NCBI GenBank assembly: GCA_964459305.1
Contig: CAYWNA010000349.1
Coordinates: forward strand, 1 to 11,620
DNA: 11,620 nucleotides
Direction: 5' to 3'
Origin: CAYWNA01 sp964459305
Lineage (GTDB): Bacteria; Planctomycetota; Planctomycetia; Pirellulales; Pirellulaceae
Positions 1-7,002 of the stretch are shown piece by piece. The notes beneath the pieces were generated by a model. The model was given only the letters and a program-made list of their open reading frames with translations. It made no database searches and was not told the DNA's origin. The translations under genes and the position numbers were made by a program. Every line of letters begins with the position of its first letter. Positions within the stretch are counted from its first letter, which is position 1.

Positions 1-642
1 CAGGGCAACGACATTCGCCCCACGCTTTGTCCTGCGCACACATTGGACAGCTACATGCACTATTATCCTCATCCGAGCGCGTTCGACTACTTCCCGTCAG
101 CTGAGATGTGCATGATTTACGGCTATGCACTACTCGGAACTGCCATCGCAACCATCCTGCTCCGCCCTCGATCCCTCTTTGCAGCGTCCGCCCTGATACT
201 TGCAGTGTTCCTTTCTGTCCGCACTTTTGCGTCAGTCTTCCTTTCCCTCGGCATTTTTCGTGCTTTCGCGATTTGGCTGTGGGATTCCGTACCCACTGGA
301 TATCTACTGCTCTTCAGGATCTTTCTTTCATTCACACGCTTCGCTGGCATCAACCGCGGGATCGCTGTAGTCCTGTTCTACATTCTTATCACTGGTTTCG
401 TTTTCTACATCTGCACTCAGGCATTCACTCGCACGTCCATCCGCGTTTCAGCCGCCACGTTTTTCATCACGTATCTCGCGAGTTTCTCTGTGCTTTACGT
501 CGCTGCAGCGGCCATCGGACCTGACGTGGAGTTTGCTCAACCGATGGCGCTGTCTATGATGCTGCAAACAGCCTTGTACTGGGGCTTGATACCTGCAATC
601 TCGAAGCGATTCCCACCGGTCGCTCCGAAAGGGACTGCATAA
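1..642 (+). CDS. Small multi-pass membrane protein, unknown function (5' end uncertain)
   Basis: I do not recognise this gene. The frame is open from base 1, so the true start may lie outside the window; internal candidates are TTG at 43 and ATG at 55, neither with a convincing ribosome binding site. Counted from the TTG (199 residues), hydrophobic stretches near residues 23-41, 46-72, 107-124, 135-157 and 167-185 predict about five membrane helices. The protein is rich in Phe, Leu, Ile and Ala, and its short polar tail ends in PVAPKGTA. No catalytic or binding motif was seen, so function cannot be assigned. It appears less GC-rich than the downstream hydrolase and kinase genes. A stem-loop follows ten bases after the stop codon. 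I am fairly sure it is a real membrane protein because the hydrophobic pattern is regular and interrupted by charged loops; the start is the weak point. Confidence 0.6.
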   Translation, partial: QGNDIRPTLCPAHTLDSYMHYYPHPSAFDYFPSAEMCMIYGYALLGTAIATILLRPRSLFAASALILAVFLSVRTFASVFLSLGIFRAFAIWLWDSVPTGYLLLFRIFLSFTRFAGINRGIAVVLFYILITGFVFYICTQAFTRTSIRVSAATFFITYLASFSVLYVAAAAIGPDVEFAQPMALSMMLQTALYWGLIPAISKRFPPVAPKGTA

Positions 643-651
643 CAAATCGCT

Positions 652-675
652 CGACCAGAGTCGCCGATCTGGTCG
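652..675 (+). terminator. Stem-loop after the membrane protein gene
   Basis: A perfect 8-bp inverted repeat, CGACCAGA (652-659) and TCTGGTCG (668-675), encloses an 8-base loop, starting ten bases after the stop at 642. There is no T-tract, so it is either a weak or factor-assisted terminator or an mRNA 3'-end stabiliser. The core CGATCTGGTC recurs at 702-711, which gives a short direct repeat between the two genes. Confidence 0.4.
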
Positions 676-746
676 GAATCAAGTGGAGAGTTGACTGGCG
701 GCGATCTGGTCAGCTCGGCCGTTCTGTGGCTAAGGGAACATCCCCA

Positions 747-1136
747 ATGACTCAGACACCATCACTGATCGGTTGGTCCCTCATCCTGCTTGCCACTGTT
801 TCATTGGCCGGATGCGGTCAGCCTGGGGTCCATGGCACTAGCACAAGTTCAAGACACTGGCGCTCGGATGGTGATGATGCCATTCCGGGAATTGACGAAG
901 CGTACGTCTCATTCATCACGCTCAAAGCTGGCCCGCCAGAAGGCGTCACGTTTGTTATCTGGTCCGATCTGTCCAAAGTCGCCGGCGGACGCGGTGGCGG
1001 CGGCGGATGGAAGGGGGCGTACAAGGAAGGGCATCTTCTTGGACCTGATGAAGAAGAAAAGAAGAGAAGAAAAGGGGTCAGGTCCCTTTTCCGGATCTTC
1101 TTCCTCATGTCGCCTGTCGGATCACGGCATTCTTGA
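747..1136 (+). pseudogene. Small lipoprotein gene with lost 3' end
   Basis: The ATG at 747 gives a 129-residue product; an in-frame GTG at 726 is possible, but AAGGGA at 733-738 better fits the ATG. Residues 1-23 form a lipoprotein signal peptide with hydrophobic core SLILLATVSLAGC, lipobox LAGC and Cys23 as the predicted lipidated residue. The mature part has a plausible folded segment (about residues 48-75, ending near FVIWSDLS) and a glycine-rich stretch at 80-88. From about residue 101 the reading turns into a purine-driven run (DEEEKKRRKG) encoded by the REP-like palindrome at 1048-1108, then into a short tail that is antisense to a sialidase relic. The natural C-terminus has therefore probably been lost. 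Function is unknown: a small, probably envelope-anchored planctomycete lipoprotein. It might still be expressed in truncated form, but the 3' third is not original coding sequence. Confidence 0.55.
1048..1108. repeat. REP-like palindromic element
   Basis: This is a nested imperfect palindrome of 61 bp. The inner arms AAAAGGG (1070-1076) and CCCTTTT (1084-1090) are perfect around a 7-base loop GTCAGGT. The outer arms 1048-1060 and 1096-1108 match at 11 of 13 positions. The core resembles the GGGGTCAGGTCC-type palindromes that, from general knowledge, are dispersed in many environmental genomes and often associated with REP-associated tyrosine (Y1) transposases; no such transposase is present here. 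The element lies exactly where the lipoprotein coding sequence from the left and the sialidase relic from the right both end, so it marks an old insertion or recombination junction. Confidence 0.6.
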
Positions 1137-1319
1137 CATTGGCTGGGACCTCATACCAGACAGTCACCAGCGAGACTTCTGGCAGTTGAGCCGAGCTGGG
1201 GTACCCGAGATCCCACGTCGCACCATCACTTGAGAGGACCTGAGGAGTGCGGCTGATCCAGGCGTTTCCCAGGTTGTTTCCGGCCACGACCATCGTGGGC
1301 GAAACGGCTATGATGATAC
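1105..1319 (-). pseudogene. C-terminal relic of a BNR-type sialidase
   Basis: The minus strand between the hydrolase stop and the palindrome reads as about 70 residues resembling the end of an exo-alpha-sialidase-like beta-propeller. Landmarks are TPQVLSSDGATWDLGYPSSA and, after a short gap, LVTVWYE, then NAVIRQAT before a TGA at 1105-1107. In intact planctomycete sialidase-like proteins the corresponding stretch is roughly LSDDG..WDLGYPSS.QLPDG.(I/L)VTVWY. No start codon, signal peptide or earlier Asp-box repeats are present, and upstream the same frame runs into the out-of-frame 3' end of the hydrolase gene, so this is a non-functional fragment. The TGA itself falls inside the outer arm of the palindrome, so even the natural C-terminus is cut. 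The family assignment is from motif recognition only. Confidence 0.6.
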
Positions 1320-2402
1320 CTATTTCTGATACCAAGTGACGCTTTCGACCACTTTGCCGCACAGCGAGTTGGCGTAGTCCTGCGTGAGACGTTCCCGGGC
1401 GGCGTTGTCGTTCTTGAGATAGGCGTCGCAGAAGGCTAGGATCATGGGGAACTGGATTCGCCGGGTGTCGGCTCTGGCGGGCGAAGGGAAAAAGCGAGCC
1501 TTGGGGTTGTGGGCAAACGAGAAGTGATCGGCCTTGTCCAGCCATAGCAGGTATTTCTCGCCCGGTGGCATGAGTTTGAATGCCTCGAAGCGTTTCCGGG
1601 CCGGCTGGCGTGTGCCATCGTGGCCCAACTGCGCGTCTCTGCTGCCGCTGAACGAGAGCAGCGGACGGTTGATCGTCTTGTAGCTATCTTCCCCAAACCG
1701 AGATGTCCCCGTGCCCTGGGGCGACATCGCCACGCCGACGGTCACGCGCGGATCACTCAGATCGTCTGCCAATCCCTTGCCGGGACCCACGACGGGCCGC
1801 AGGTGATCTAGGATGGGACGTGCACCGCACACGACCAGCGTCGTGTAGGCGCCGAAGGAGTGCCCGATGACCGCGATTTTCTTTGCGTTGATTCGGCCGC
1901 GCAATCGAGGGTCCTCTCCGTTCCATTGGATTGCCATGTCGATTGCGAAGCTCACATCCCTGGGGCGTTGGAGAACCGACTCAGGATCGAGCGTGATCCG
2001 CAGAAGTGCTTCGTCGATCCGCTCCCGGAATGTTCCTTTAGCATTGCGGATGTGCTCTTTCGTTTTCACGTTGTTGCTGTAGACATGCTCCAGGCACAGG
2101 GCGACGTAGCCATGGCTTGCCAGATACTGCGCCTCGTCCAGGTGGGCGTCCCACGTACCCATGCCACCGTGAGAGAAAACCAAAAGTGGATACGTTCCCG
2201 CCTCGCGGGGATAGTGAACCTTCACGGGAACGGGCCGTCCATTCCGCCCGGCGTCTTTCAGTTTGGGAAACTCAAGCGTCTCAACGCGTCCATCGCCCTC
2301 TTCCTCCGGTCCTGCCCAAAGGTTCAGATTCCAGCAGAAAACCGCGGCCAACAGGACGGCGGCGAACGGCCATAATCGAGACGGCATTTGACACGTTGCC
2401 AT
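1320..2402 (-). CDS. Secreted alpha/beta hydrolase, PAF-acetylhydrolase / dienelactone-hydrolase-like
   Basis: This is a 360-residue exported serine hydrolase. The ATG at 2402 is chosen because GGGAGGT (plus-strand 2409-2415) sits six bases upstream of it; a TTG five codons earlier overlaps that site. Residues 1-31 look like a Sec signal peptide (basic, then WPFAAVLLAAVF, ending near LWAG). The mature part has an oxyanion-type HGG at 78-80, the nucleophile elbow GHSFG at 180-184 (Ser182), a likely acid Asp256 in SGSRDAQLG and the catalytic His293 in ADHFSF, which is the complete Ser-Asp-His triad in the expected order. The architecture matches the predicted dienelactone hydrolase / platelet-activating-factor acetylhydrolase group, which cleaves short acyl esters; the true substrate is unknown. 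It is divergent from the glycosidase-ceramidase pair, and its stop codon directly abuts the sialidase relic. Confidence 0.85.
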   Translation of the reverse strand: MATCQMPSRLWPFAAVLLAAVFCWNLNLWAGPEEEGDGRVETLEFPKLKDAGRNGRPVPVKVHYPREAGTYPLLVFSHGGMGTWDAHLDEAQYLASHGYVALCLEHVYSNNVKTKEHIRNAKGTFRERIDEALLRITLDPESVLQRPRDVSFAIDMAIQWNGEDPRLRGRINAKKIAVIGHSFGAYTTLVVCGARPILDHLRPVVGPGKGLADDLSDPRVTVGVAMSPQGTGTSRFGEDSYKTINRPLLSFSGSRDAQLGHDGTRQPARKRFEAFKLMPPGEKYLLWLDKADHFSFAHNPKARFFPSPARADTRRIQFPMILAFCDAYLKNDNAARERLTQDYANSLCGKVVESVTWYQK

Positions 2403-2861
2403 GACACTACCTCCCAAGCAGGATCAGAGCGGCTGTTTTCTAAGAGATTTGGCGTTCCAACACTGATCGAACGGACACGCAATGACGATTACCAACTTCT
2501 CTGACTATTACCCTTGAAACGACGGCGCGGTTTCGCGGGTGCGTCGAACTGCGACTCGCCGTGCAGATGGGTTCCGGTTTCGTGACCGGTCGGATTGATG
2601 ACAGACAGCGTAGGGCTCGATAAGATGTACGCACCCGCGCACAATTATCCTTGCATTATCGAGACGCCCTGTTCGTTTAACGGCTAGCCGAAGGCGTCGG
2701 CGAATTCGCTACCCAGTCGCCTCCGGCTTGCCGTTAAACGAATACCGCCGAAACAAATGTGAGCGGATGCTTATGCATTCGGGAAGGGCATCAGGCCAAC
2801 ATGCCGCAAACCAAGTGAAAGGCCACGCGGTACGAGCATTCTGGCTGCAAAGGGAATTTTC
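2403..2861. other. Divergent intergenic region without a credible gene
   Basis: These 459 bp separate the divergent starts of the alpha/beta hydrolase and the GH20-like gene and should hold both promoters. I could not identify convincing -35/-10 pairs. The only strong structure is the inverted repeat at 2672-2742. A short minus-strand frame at 2440-2634 codes for a basic, low-complexity peptide with no ribosome binding site and is not considered real. Confidence 0.6.
2672..2742. repeat. Large inverted repeat, REP/BIME-like pair
   Basis: Two 25-bp arms, 2672-2696 and 2718-2742, are reverse complements at 23 of 25 positions and flank a 21-base spacer. The outer 13 bases (TTCGTTTAACGGC and GCCGTTAAACGAA) match perfectly; the inner part carries AGCCGAAGGCG against CGCCTCCGGCT. 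This looks like two REP units facing each other, a type of dispersed palindrome often seen in planctomycete intergenic regions. In RNA it would fold into a long hairpin. It lies about 120 bp upstream of the GH20-like start, so it could act as a terminator or insulator between the divergent genes, but it may be only a passive repeat. Confidence 0.65.
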
Positions 2862-5606
2862 ATGACGGCAAAGACGACTATCTTGATGATGAATTTTGCG
2901 ATTCCGCTGCTCGTTTCCTTCGGAGCTGCTTCCGAGCCGATTGTCCCCGCAACGGAAGACGGCGAGCTCGTATTATTCGATGCAGCCAAACACGGCCCCG
3001 AAGTGTTTCGCAACTACACGGCCTCATGGAAACAAGGGAGCAATCTCGTTCCGGCTACCAGGCAGGTTGCGAAGAACGGCGAAAAGTTCGTCGAGATCTC
3101 CTACGAGAAAGAGCAAGGAACGGCGATTTCTCTGATCAGCTTCGAGAGCCTTCCTGAGCCGGCCGCTGGCAAGCAATACAACGGAATCCGGCTCGTCATC
3201 GACTGCGACAGAGTCGACTACAGCCACATTTCCGTTGCCTCCAGTTTCTCGGACAACACGAAGCTGACCTCGCGTTTGGTGCTTGAACAAGGAACGAACG
3301 AGTACTTGATTTCAACCGGTTTCCGCCGAGCCAAATTCCCGCCGGATTGGAACCGCCTGAGTTGGATCTGGTTGGCCGTCGATTCGAACCAGCATGGGCA
3401 CAACAAGAACGTTGTCTACCGGCTGAAGAAGATCACCCTAGTGCACGACGACGTAAAGGATACTGTGCTGGAGACCGTGGCGTTTGGCGATCGGGTTTTC
3501 TGCCCGAAGCCAAAGCAAATCGCCTGGAAAGATGGCGAGTTTTCGTCGCGGGGCAAGACTCACATCTACCTGCCCCCGAAGGCTTCGGTTCGGACAAAGA
3601 GAACGGCCGAGATGTTCCGCGAAAAGTACCTTCAACACACGAGTGAAAGGCTCGCGATTGAAGTGTTTGATGGAGAGTTGCCCGACCGCGGGATCGTCCT
3701 GCGCATCGCGGACTCGGTCGTTTCCGGCGGCTCCAAGACGGACCTCAAGCCGGAAGGCTATTATTTTGCGATCGAGCCGCAACGGGTGGTCATCACCGGC
3801 GCCGACGAGCCGGGGCTTTACTATGGTGGAGTGACGTTCTTTCAGCTCATGAAGAATTCGATGCGAATCGAGGCCGCGATGCCGGTGCCGTGCGTCGAAA
3901 TCCTCGACTGGCCCGACCTGCCCCGCCGGATGTGTCGCTTGGAACACCCGCATCACTTCAACTACCGGAAACTCGAAGAAGACCGGGGAATCGATTTTCT
4001 GATCGAATGGACTGACCGATTCGTCGCCGGTAACAAGCTGAACGTGTTCTTCATCGACCTGTCGGCAAACACAATCTACGAGCGGCGCCCCGATTGCAAT
4101 GGCAGCCAGAGATCTTACACGCTTGCGGACCTCAAGCGATTCGGCCAGGTCTGCCGCGACCACTTCATCGACCTTTGCCCGGCCTGGCAAGTCGGCGGTC
4201 ACGCCAATTGGTGGCTGACCTATGGGTACCATCCGGAACTTGTCGAGAGCGGCTGGAGCCACGCCCAGGCAGACGTGACGCACCCGGAGCATGACAAGAT
4301 CGTTTACGACTGCATGCTCGACGTGATTGAGGCCCTACAGCCGAAGTACGCTTCGCCAAAGAGCGACGAGTGGTGGCACTCACGCGAACGGGACCAACCG
4401 CTCGACAAGTTGCTTCACGGCAAGACCCGAGCCGAGGCCTTCCTCGACCTCCACGTCAAGTTGAATGAGTGGCTGAAGGCCAGGGGCGTCACCATGATGA
4501 TGTACCACGACATGATCACGCCCTATCACAACGGTAAACGATTCGATGTGTTTAGGATCGTCGACAAACTGCCTAAGGACATCGTCATTCTGCATTGGAG
4601 TTCGCCCGACGATATCCCCAAATGGTTCGCCAGGAAGGGATTCACCACCTGGATGAATCCCACCGGCGTGCGACCCATCCCCGAAGGTCTGGAAGCGTAC
4701 GTCGACGGTTACGGTAAGGGCATGTATTCGTTTGGAGACAGTAGGAAGATGCCGAGTGAGGTTCGGGGTACCACCAATATGTACACGCTGTATCAAGCCG
4801 CGGACCATGCTTGGAATCTGTCGCGCGACCGGCGTGTGGGATGGGAAGATCTGGTCGAGTCGGGCCGGTTGGTTGCCGTTCGGAATCTATTCGCCGTGCG
4901 GCCCAACCCGCGCGCCGGCGAAACGCTCCTTCCCTTGGATATCCGGGCGCAGATGAACCAATCGTTCACCGGGTTTCTCAAGCAAGCTAAGCCAGAGGTC
5001 TACGCGGAGCATGACCGACCCGTCGTCCTGCAAAGCGGCACGAGGGAGATCGGCTTTGTACCGACGCAGTTCGGCCCGGAAGATGGTAACAACTGCATCG
5101 TGACGAAGAAGGGTGATCCGAAAGTGTCCCTGCCAATCGACGGGCGCTTTTCATCGTTGGTCTTTCTGCACACCGCGCATCTTCACAGCCGCGACGGGAT
5201 CAAGTCGACCACCTACCGCGAATGGCCGTACGGATTTCCATGCGGGGACTACGTGGTACACTACGAGGACGGCACGGAATCCGAGCTGCCGTTGCGCTTC
5301 GAGTACAACATCCGGCGATTCGACGTGCCGTCGATCAACCGCGCGACCAACGACAACCGATACATCCACACGCTCAAGGGGCCGGACGGTGCCGACGCCC
5401 ACCTGTTCCAATGGGAATGGGTGAATCCCTGGCCGGATAAGAGGGTCGTCTCTGTCGATGTTAGACATGACGACAAGCTTGATGTCTCGCTCGTACTACT
5501 CGCTATCTCTGGCAGGAATGCCGTTATCAGCAACCAACACTGTGAACGTCAACGCTCACCTACAGGAAGGATTCCCCATGTTCTCAAAGGCTCGGACAAG
5601 AAATAG
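2862..5606 (+). CDS. Secreted multidomain glycoside hydrolase, GH20-like (beta-N-acetylhexosaminidase-type)
   Basis: This 914-residue protein starts at the ATG at 2862, preceded by AAAGGGA. Residues 1-24 are a signal peptide (hydrophobic run NFAIPLLVSFGAAS). Residues about 35-200 look like a beta-sandwich, possibly carbohydrate-binding. Residues about 214-345 resemble the GH20 N-terminal domain (CPKPKQIAWKDGEFSS through ADEPGLYYGGVTFFQLM). The TIM-barrel-like domain begins at ILDWPDLPRR (347-356), continues with NKLNVFFIDL (391-400), and has Asp502-Glu503 in SPKSDEWW where GH20 enzymes carry their catalytic Asp-Glu pair; the usual GGDE glycines are absent. YHD (548-550) and LHW (577-579) fit later barrel strands. 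Residues about 755-885 form a second beta-rich module. The final 30 residues are polar and read across the ribosome binding site and start of the next gene, so they may be a secondary extension. Expected role: release of terminal hexosamine-like sugars outside the cytoplasm. The divergent motif makes the exact specificity uncertain. Confidence 0.75.
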   Translation: MTAKTTILMMNFAIPLLVSFGAASEPIVPATEDGELVLFDAAKHGPEVFRNYTASWKQGSNLVPATRQVAKNGEKFVEISYEKEQGTAISLISFESLPEPAAGKQYNGIRLVIDCDRVDYSHISVASSFSDNTKLTSRLVLEQGTNEYLISTGFRRAKFPPDWNRLSWIWLAVDSNQHGHNKNVVYRLKKITLVHDDVKDTVLETVAFGDRVFCPKPKQIAWKDGEFSSRGKTHIYLPPKASVRTKRTAEMFREKYLQHTSERLAIEVFDGELPDRGIVLRIADSVVSGGSKTDLKPEGYYFAIEPQRVVITGADEPGLYYGGVTFFQLMKNSMRIEAAMPVPCVEILDWPDLPRRMCRLEHPHHFNYRKLEEDRGIDFLIEWTDRFVAGNKLNVFFIDLSANTIYERRPDCNGSQRSYTLADLKRFGQVCRDHFIDLCPAWQVGGHANWWLTYGYHPELVESGWSHAQADVTHPEHDKIVYDCMLDVIEALQPKYASPKSDEWWHSRERDQPLDKLLHGKTRAEAFLDLHVKLNEWLKARGVTMMMYHDMITPYHNGKRFDVFRIVDKLPKDIVILHWSSPDDIPKWFARKGFTTWMNPTGVRPIPEGLEAYVDGYGKGMYSFGDSRKMPSEVRGTTNMYTLYQAADHAWNLSRDRRVGWEDLVESGRLVAVRNLFAVRPNPRAGETLLPLDIRAQMNQSFTGFLKQAKPEVYAEHDRPVVLQSGTREIGFVPTQFGPEDGNNCIVTKKGDPKVSLPIDGRFSSLVFLHTAHLHSRDGIKSTTYREWPYGFPCGDYVVHYEDGTESELPLRFEYNIRRFDVPSINRATNDNRYIHTLKGPDGADAHLFQWEWVNPWPDKRVVSVDVRHDDKLDVSLVLLAISGRNAVISNQHCERQRSPTGRIPHVLKGSDKK
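5564..5570 (+). promoter_or_regulatory. Ribosome binding site deciding the ceramidase-like start
   Basis: AGGAAGG lies seven bases before the ATG at 5578 and inside the 3' end of the GH20-like gene. It favours this ATG over in-frame upstream starts from 5458 on, which would add a non-signal-like N-terminus before the clear signal peptide. The arrangement suggests translational coupling. Confidence 0.65.
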
Positions 5607-6969
5607 ACGGACCATCCCAGCCCTGCTGATCATCGGCCTCGCGCTCTGCGCACCCCGCACGGCAAGGTCTGACGAGACCGCATTTCAGGTTGGCCTTGCG
5701 CGGGCGAAAATCACGCCTGAAGAGCCGATCCGGATGGCTGGCTACGGTTCGCGCAACAAGCCGTCGGAGGGTGTGCTGGCGGACCTCTACGCCAAAGCGA
5801 TGGCGTTTGAAGACGGTCGAGGCGAGCGTGCAGTCTTGCTCACGGCCGACGTGATCGGCTACAGCGCCGAGGTGGCCGGTTTTGTTTGCCGGCAGATCAT
5901 GGAAAAGACGGACCTCAAACGCCGGCAAATCCTTCTGAACCCCTCGCACACCCACACCGGACCGGTGATCGGCATACCGGGCGCGACCGGATGCGGGCTC
6001 GAAGGCGAGGAAGCGGAGTGCGTGCACCGATACGGCGAGCGACTGGCCGGCCACTTGGCCGAGCTGGCGGCCGCGGCCCTGGCCGATTTGAAGCCGGCCA
6101 GAATCTCCTGGGGCGTCGGCGTGACCAACATCGTGATGAACCGGCGGGAGTTCACCGAGCGGGGTATCCGATTGGGCTTCAACCCGCGAGGCTACGTCGA
6201 CCGGAGCGTGCCCGTGTTGCGCGTCGATTCGCCGGACGGCAAGCTGCGGGCGTTGGTGTTCGGTTGCGCTTGCCACAACACGACGCTGACCGGCAAGCAT
6301 TACGAACTATCGGGCGACTATGCCGGTTTCGCCCAGCAGTATGTCGAAGAGCAGCATCCCGGCGTGCAGGCGATGTTCATGATCGGCTGCGGCGGCAGTG
6401 CGAATCCTTATCCCCGCGGAACGGTCGAGGCGGCCGGGCAGAACGGCCGAAGCCTGGGAACGGAGGTGTGTCGCATGGCGGCTGAGAAGCTCGCACCGGT
6501 GCGTGGGCCGCTGCGCGCGGAGCTCGAACACGCCGATCTGCCCATCAAGCCCGCGCCGCCACGCGAACAGTTGGAGGAGATGATCAAGGGGCCCAGCTAC
6601 ATCGCGTTCAACGCCCGGCAGATGCTTGAGACTCTCGACAAAGGCGAGTCGCTTCCCACCGAGTATTCCGCCCCGATCGCCGTCTGGCAGTTTGGCAACG
6701 ACCTAACCCTGGTCGCCCTTCCCGGCGAGGTGGTCAACGGCTACGTGCCGCTTGTGGAAACGGTGCTGGGACCGCGTAAGCTGTGGATTGCGGCTTACTC
6801 AAATGACTGCTTCGGATACCTGCCCACCGCGAAGGTCCTGGCCGAAGGCGGCTACGAGACGCGCTGCCTATACACTGTGCCCGGGTTTTTCCCGCCCGAA
6901 GTCGAAGGCGTGGTCCTGGCCAAAGTTCGCCAGATTGCGAAAAAGGCCGGGCGCGCGCTACCCGAGTGA
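5578..6969 (+). CDS. Secreted neutral/alkaline ceramidase-like protein
   Basis: This 463-residue product has a basic N-region (KARTRNRR) followed by a hydrophobic core TIPALLIIGLALC, a Sec-type signal peptide. The body matches the N-terminal domain of neutral/alkaline non-lysosomal ceramidases: opening FQVGLARAKITPEEP with MAGYGSR, LLTADVIGY around residues 87-95, the zinc-site-type SHTHTGP at 123-129, CHNTTL at 232-237, GDYAG at 246-250 and a small-residue loop CGGSANPYP at 271-279 containing a Ser (274) that could be the nucleophile. It is shorter than typical bacterial ceramidases (over 600 residues) and lacks their C-terminal Ig-like domain, as many planctomycete homologues do. The family hydrolyses the amide bond of ceramide; many short homologues have unknown substrates. 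It overlaps the GH20-like gene by 29 bp and converges on the kinase-like gene. Confidence 0.85.
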   Translation: MFSKARTRNRRTIPALLIIGLALCAPRTARSDETAFQVGLARAKITPEEPIRMAGYGSRNKPSEGVLADLYAKAMAFEDGRGERAVLLTADVIGYSAEVAGFVCRQIMEKTDLKRRQILLNPSHTHTGPVIGIPGATGCGLEGEEAECVHRYGERLAGHLAELAAAALADLKPARISWGVGVTNIVMNRREFTERGIRLGFNPRGYVDRSVPVLRVDSPDGKLRALVFGCACHNTTLTGKHYELSGDYAGFAQQYVEEQHPGVQAMFMIGCGGSANPYPRGTVEAAGQNGRSLGTEVCRMAAEKLAPVRGPLRAELEHADLPIKPAPPREQLEEMIKGPSYIAFNARQMLETLDKGESLPTEYSAPIAVWQFGNDLTLVALPGEVVNGYVPLVETVLGPRKLWIAAYSNDCFGYLPTAKVLAEGGYETRCLYTVPGFFPPEVEGVVLAKVRQIAKKAGRALPE

Positions 6970-6973
6970 AGCA

Positions 6974-7002
6974 TGCCGCGGCAATCAGCAGTTGCCACGG
7001 CA
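6974..7002. terminator. Bidirectional hairpin between convergent genes
   Basis: TGCCGCGGCAA (6974-6984) and TTGCCACGGCA (6992-7002) pair at 10 of 11 positions around a 7-base loop. The hairpin fills almost the whole 33-bp gap between the ceramidase-like stop (6969) and the stop of the FHA-pseudokinase gene (7003). No T-tract follows on either strand, so intrinsic termination may be weak, but the position suits a shared two-way terminator. Confidence 0.6.

Noticed and set aside
1048..1090. Acidic/basic tail DEEEKKRRKG as a real lipoprotein feature
   Set aside because: It is encoded by the purine-rich arm of the palindrome and is better explained as read-through into a repeat.
2440..2634. Small minus-strand frame in the divergent intergenic region
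   Set aside because: It would encode a basic low-complexity peptide lacking a ribosome binding site, hydrophobic pattern or known motif.
2766..2781. Short palindrome-like ATGCTTATGCAT as an operator
   Set aside because: Only four bases pair on each side, which is expected by chance in a region of this size.
3438..4292. 284-codon minus-strand frame opposite the GH20-like gene
   Set aside because: The sense frame has signal peptide and GH20-like motifs throughout; the antisense product has no signal or motif and is typical of GC-rich shadow coding.
5584..6300. 238-codon minus-strand frame opposite the ceramidase-like gene
   Set aside because: It is a shadow of strongly conserved sense coding (SHTHTGP, CHNTTL) and has no credible start signal.
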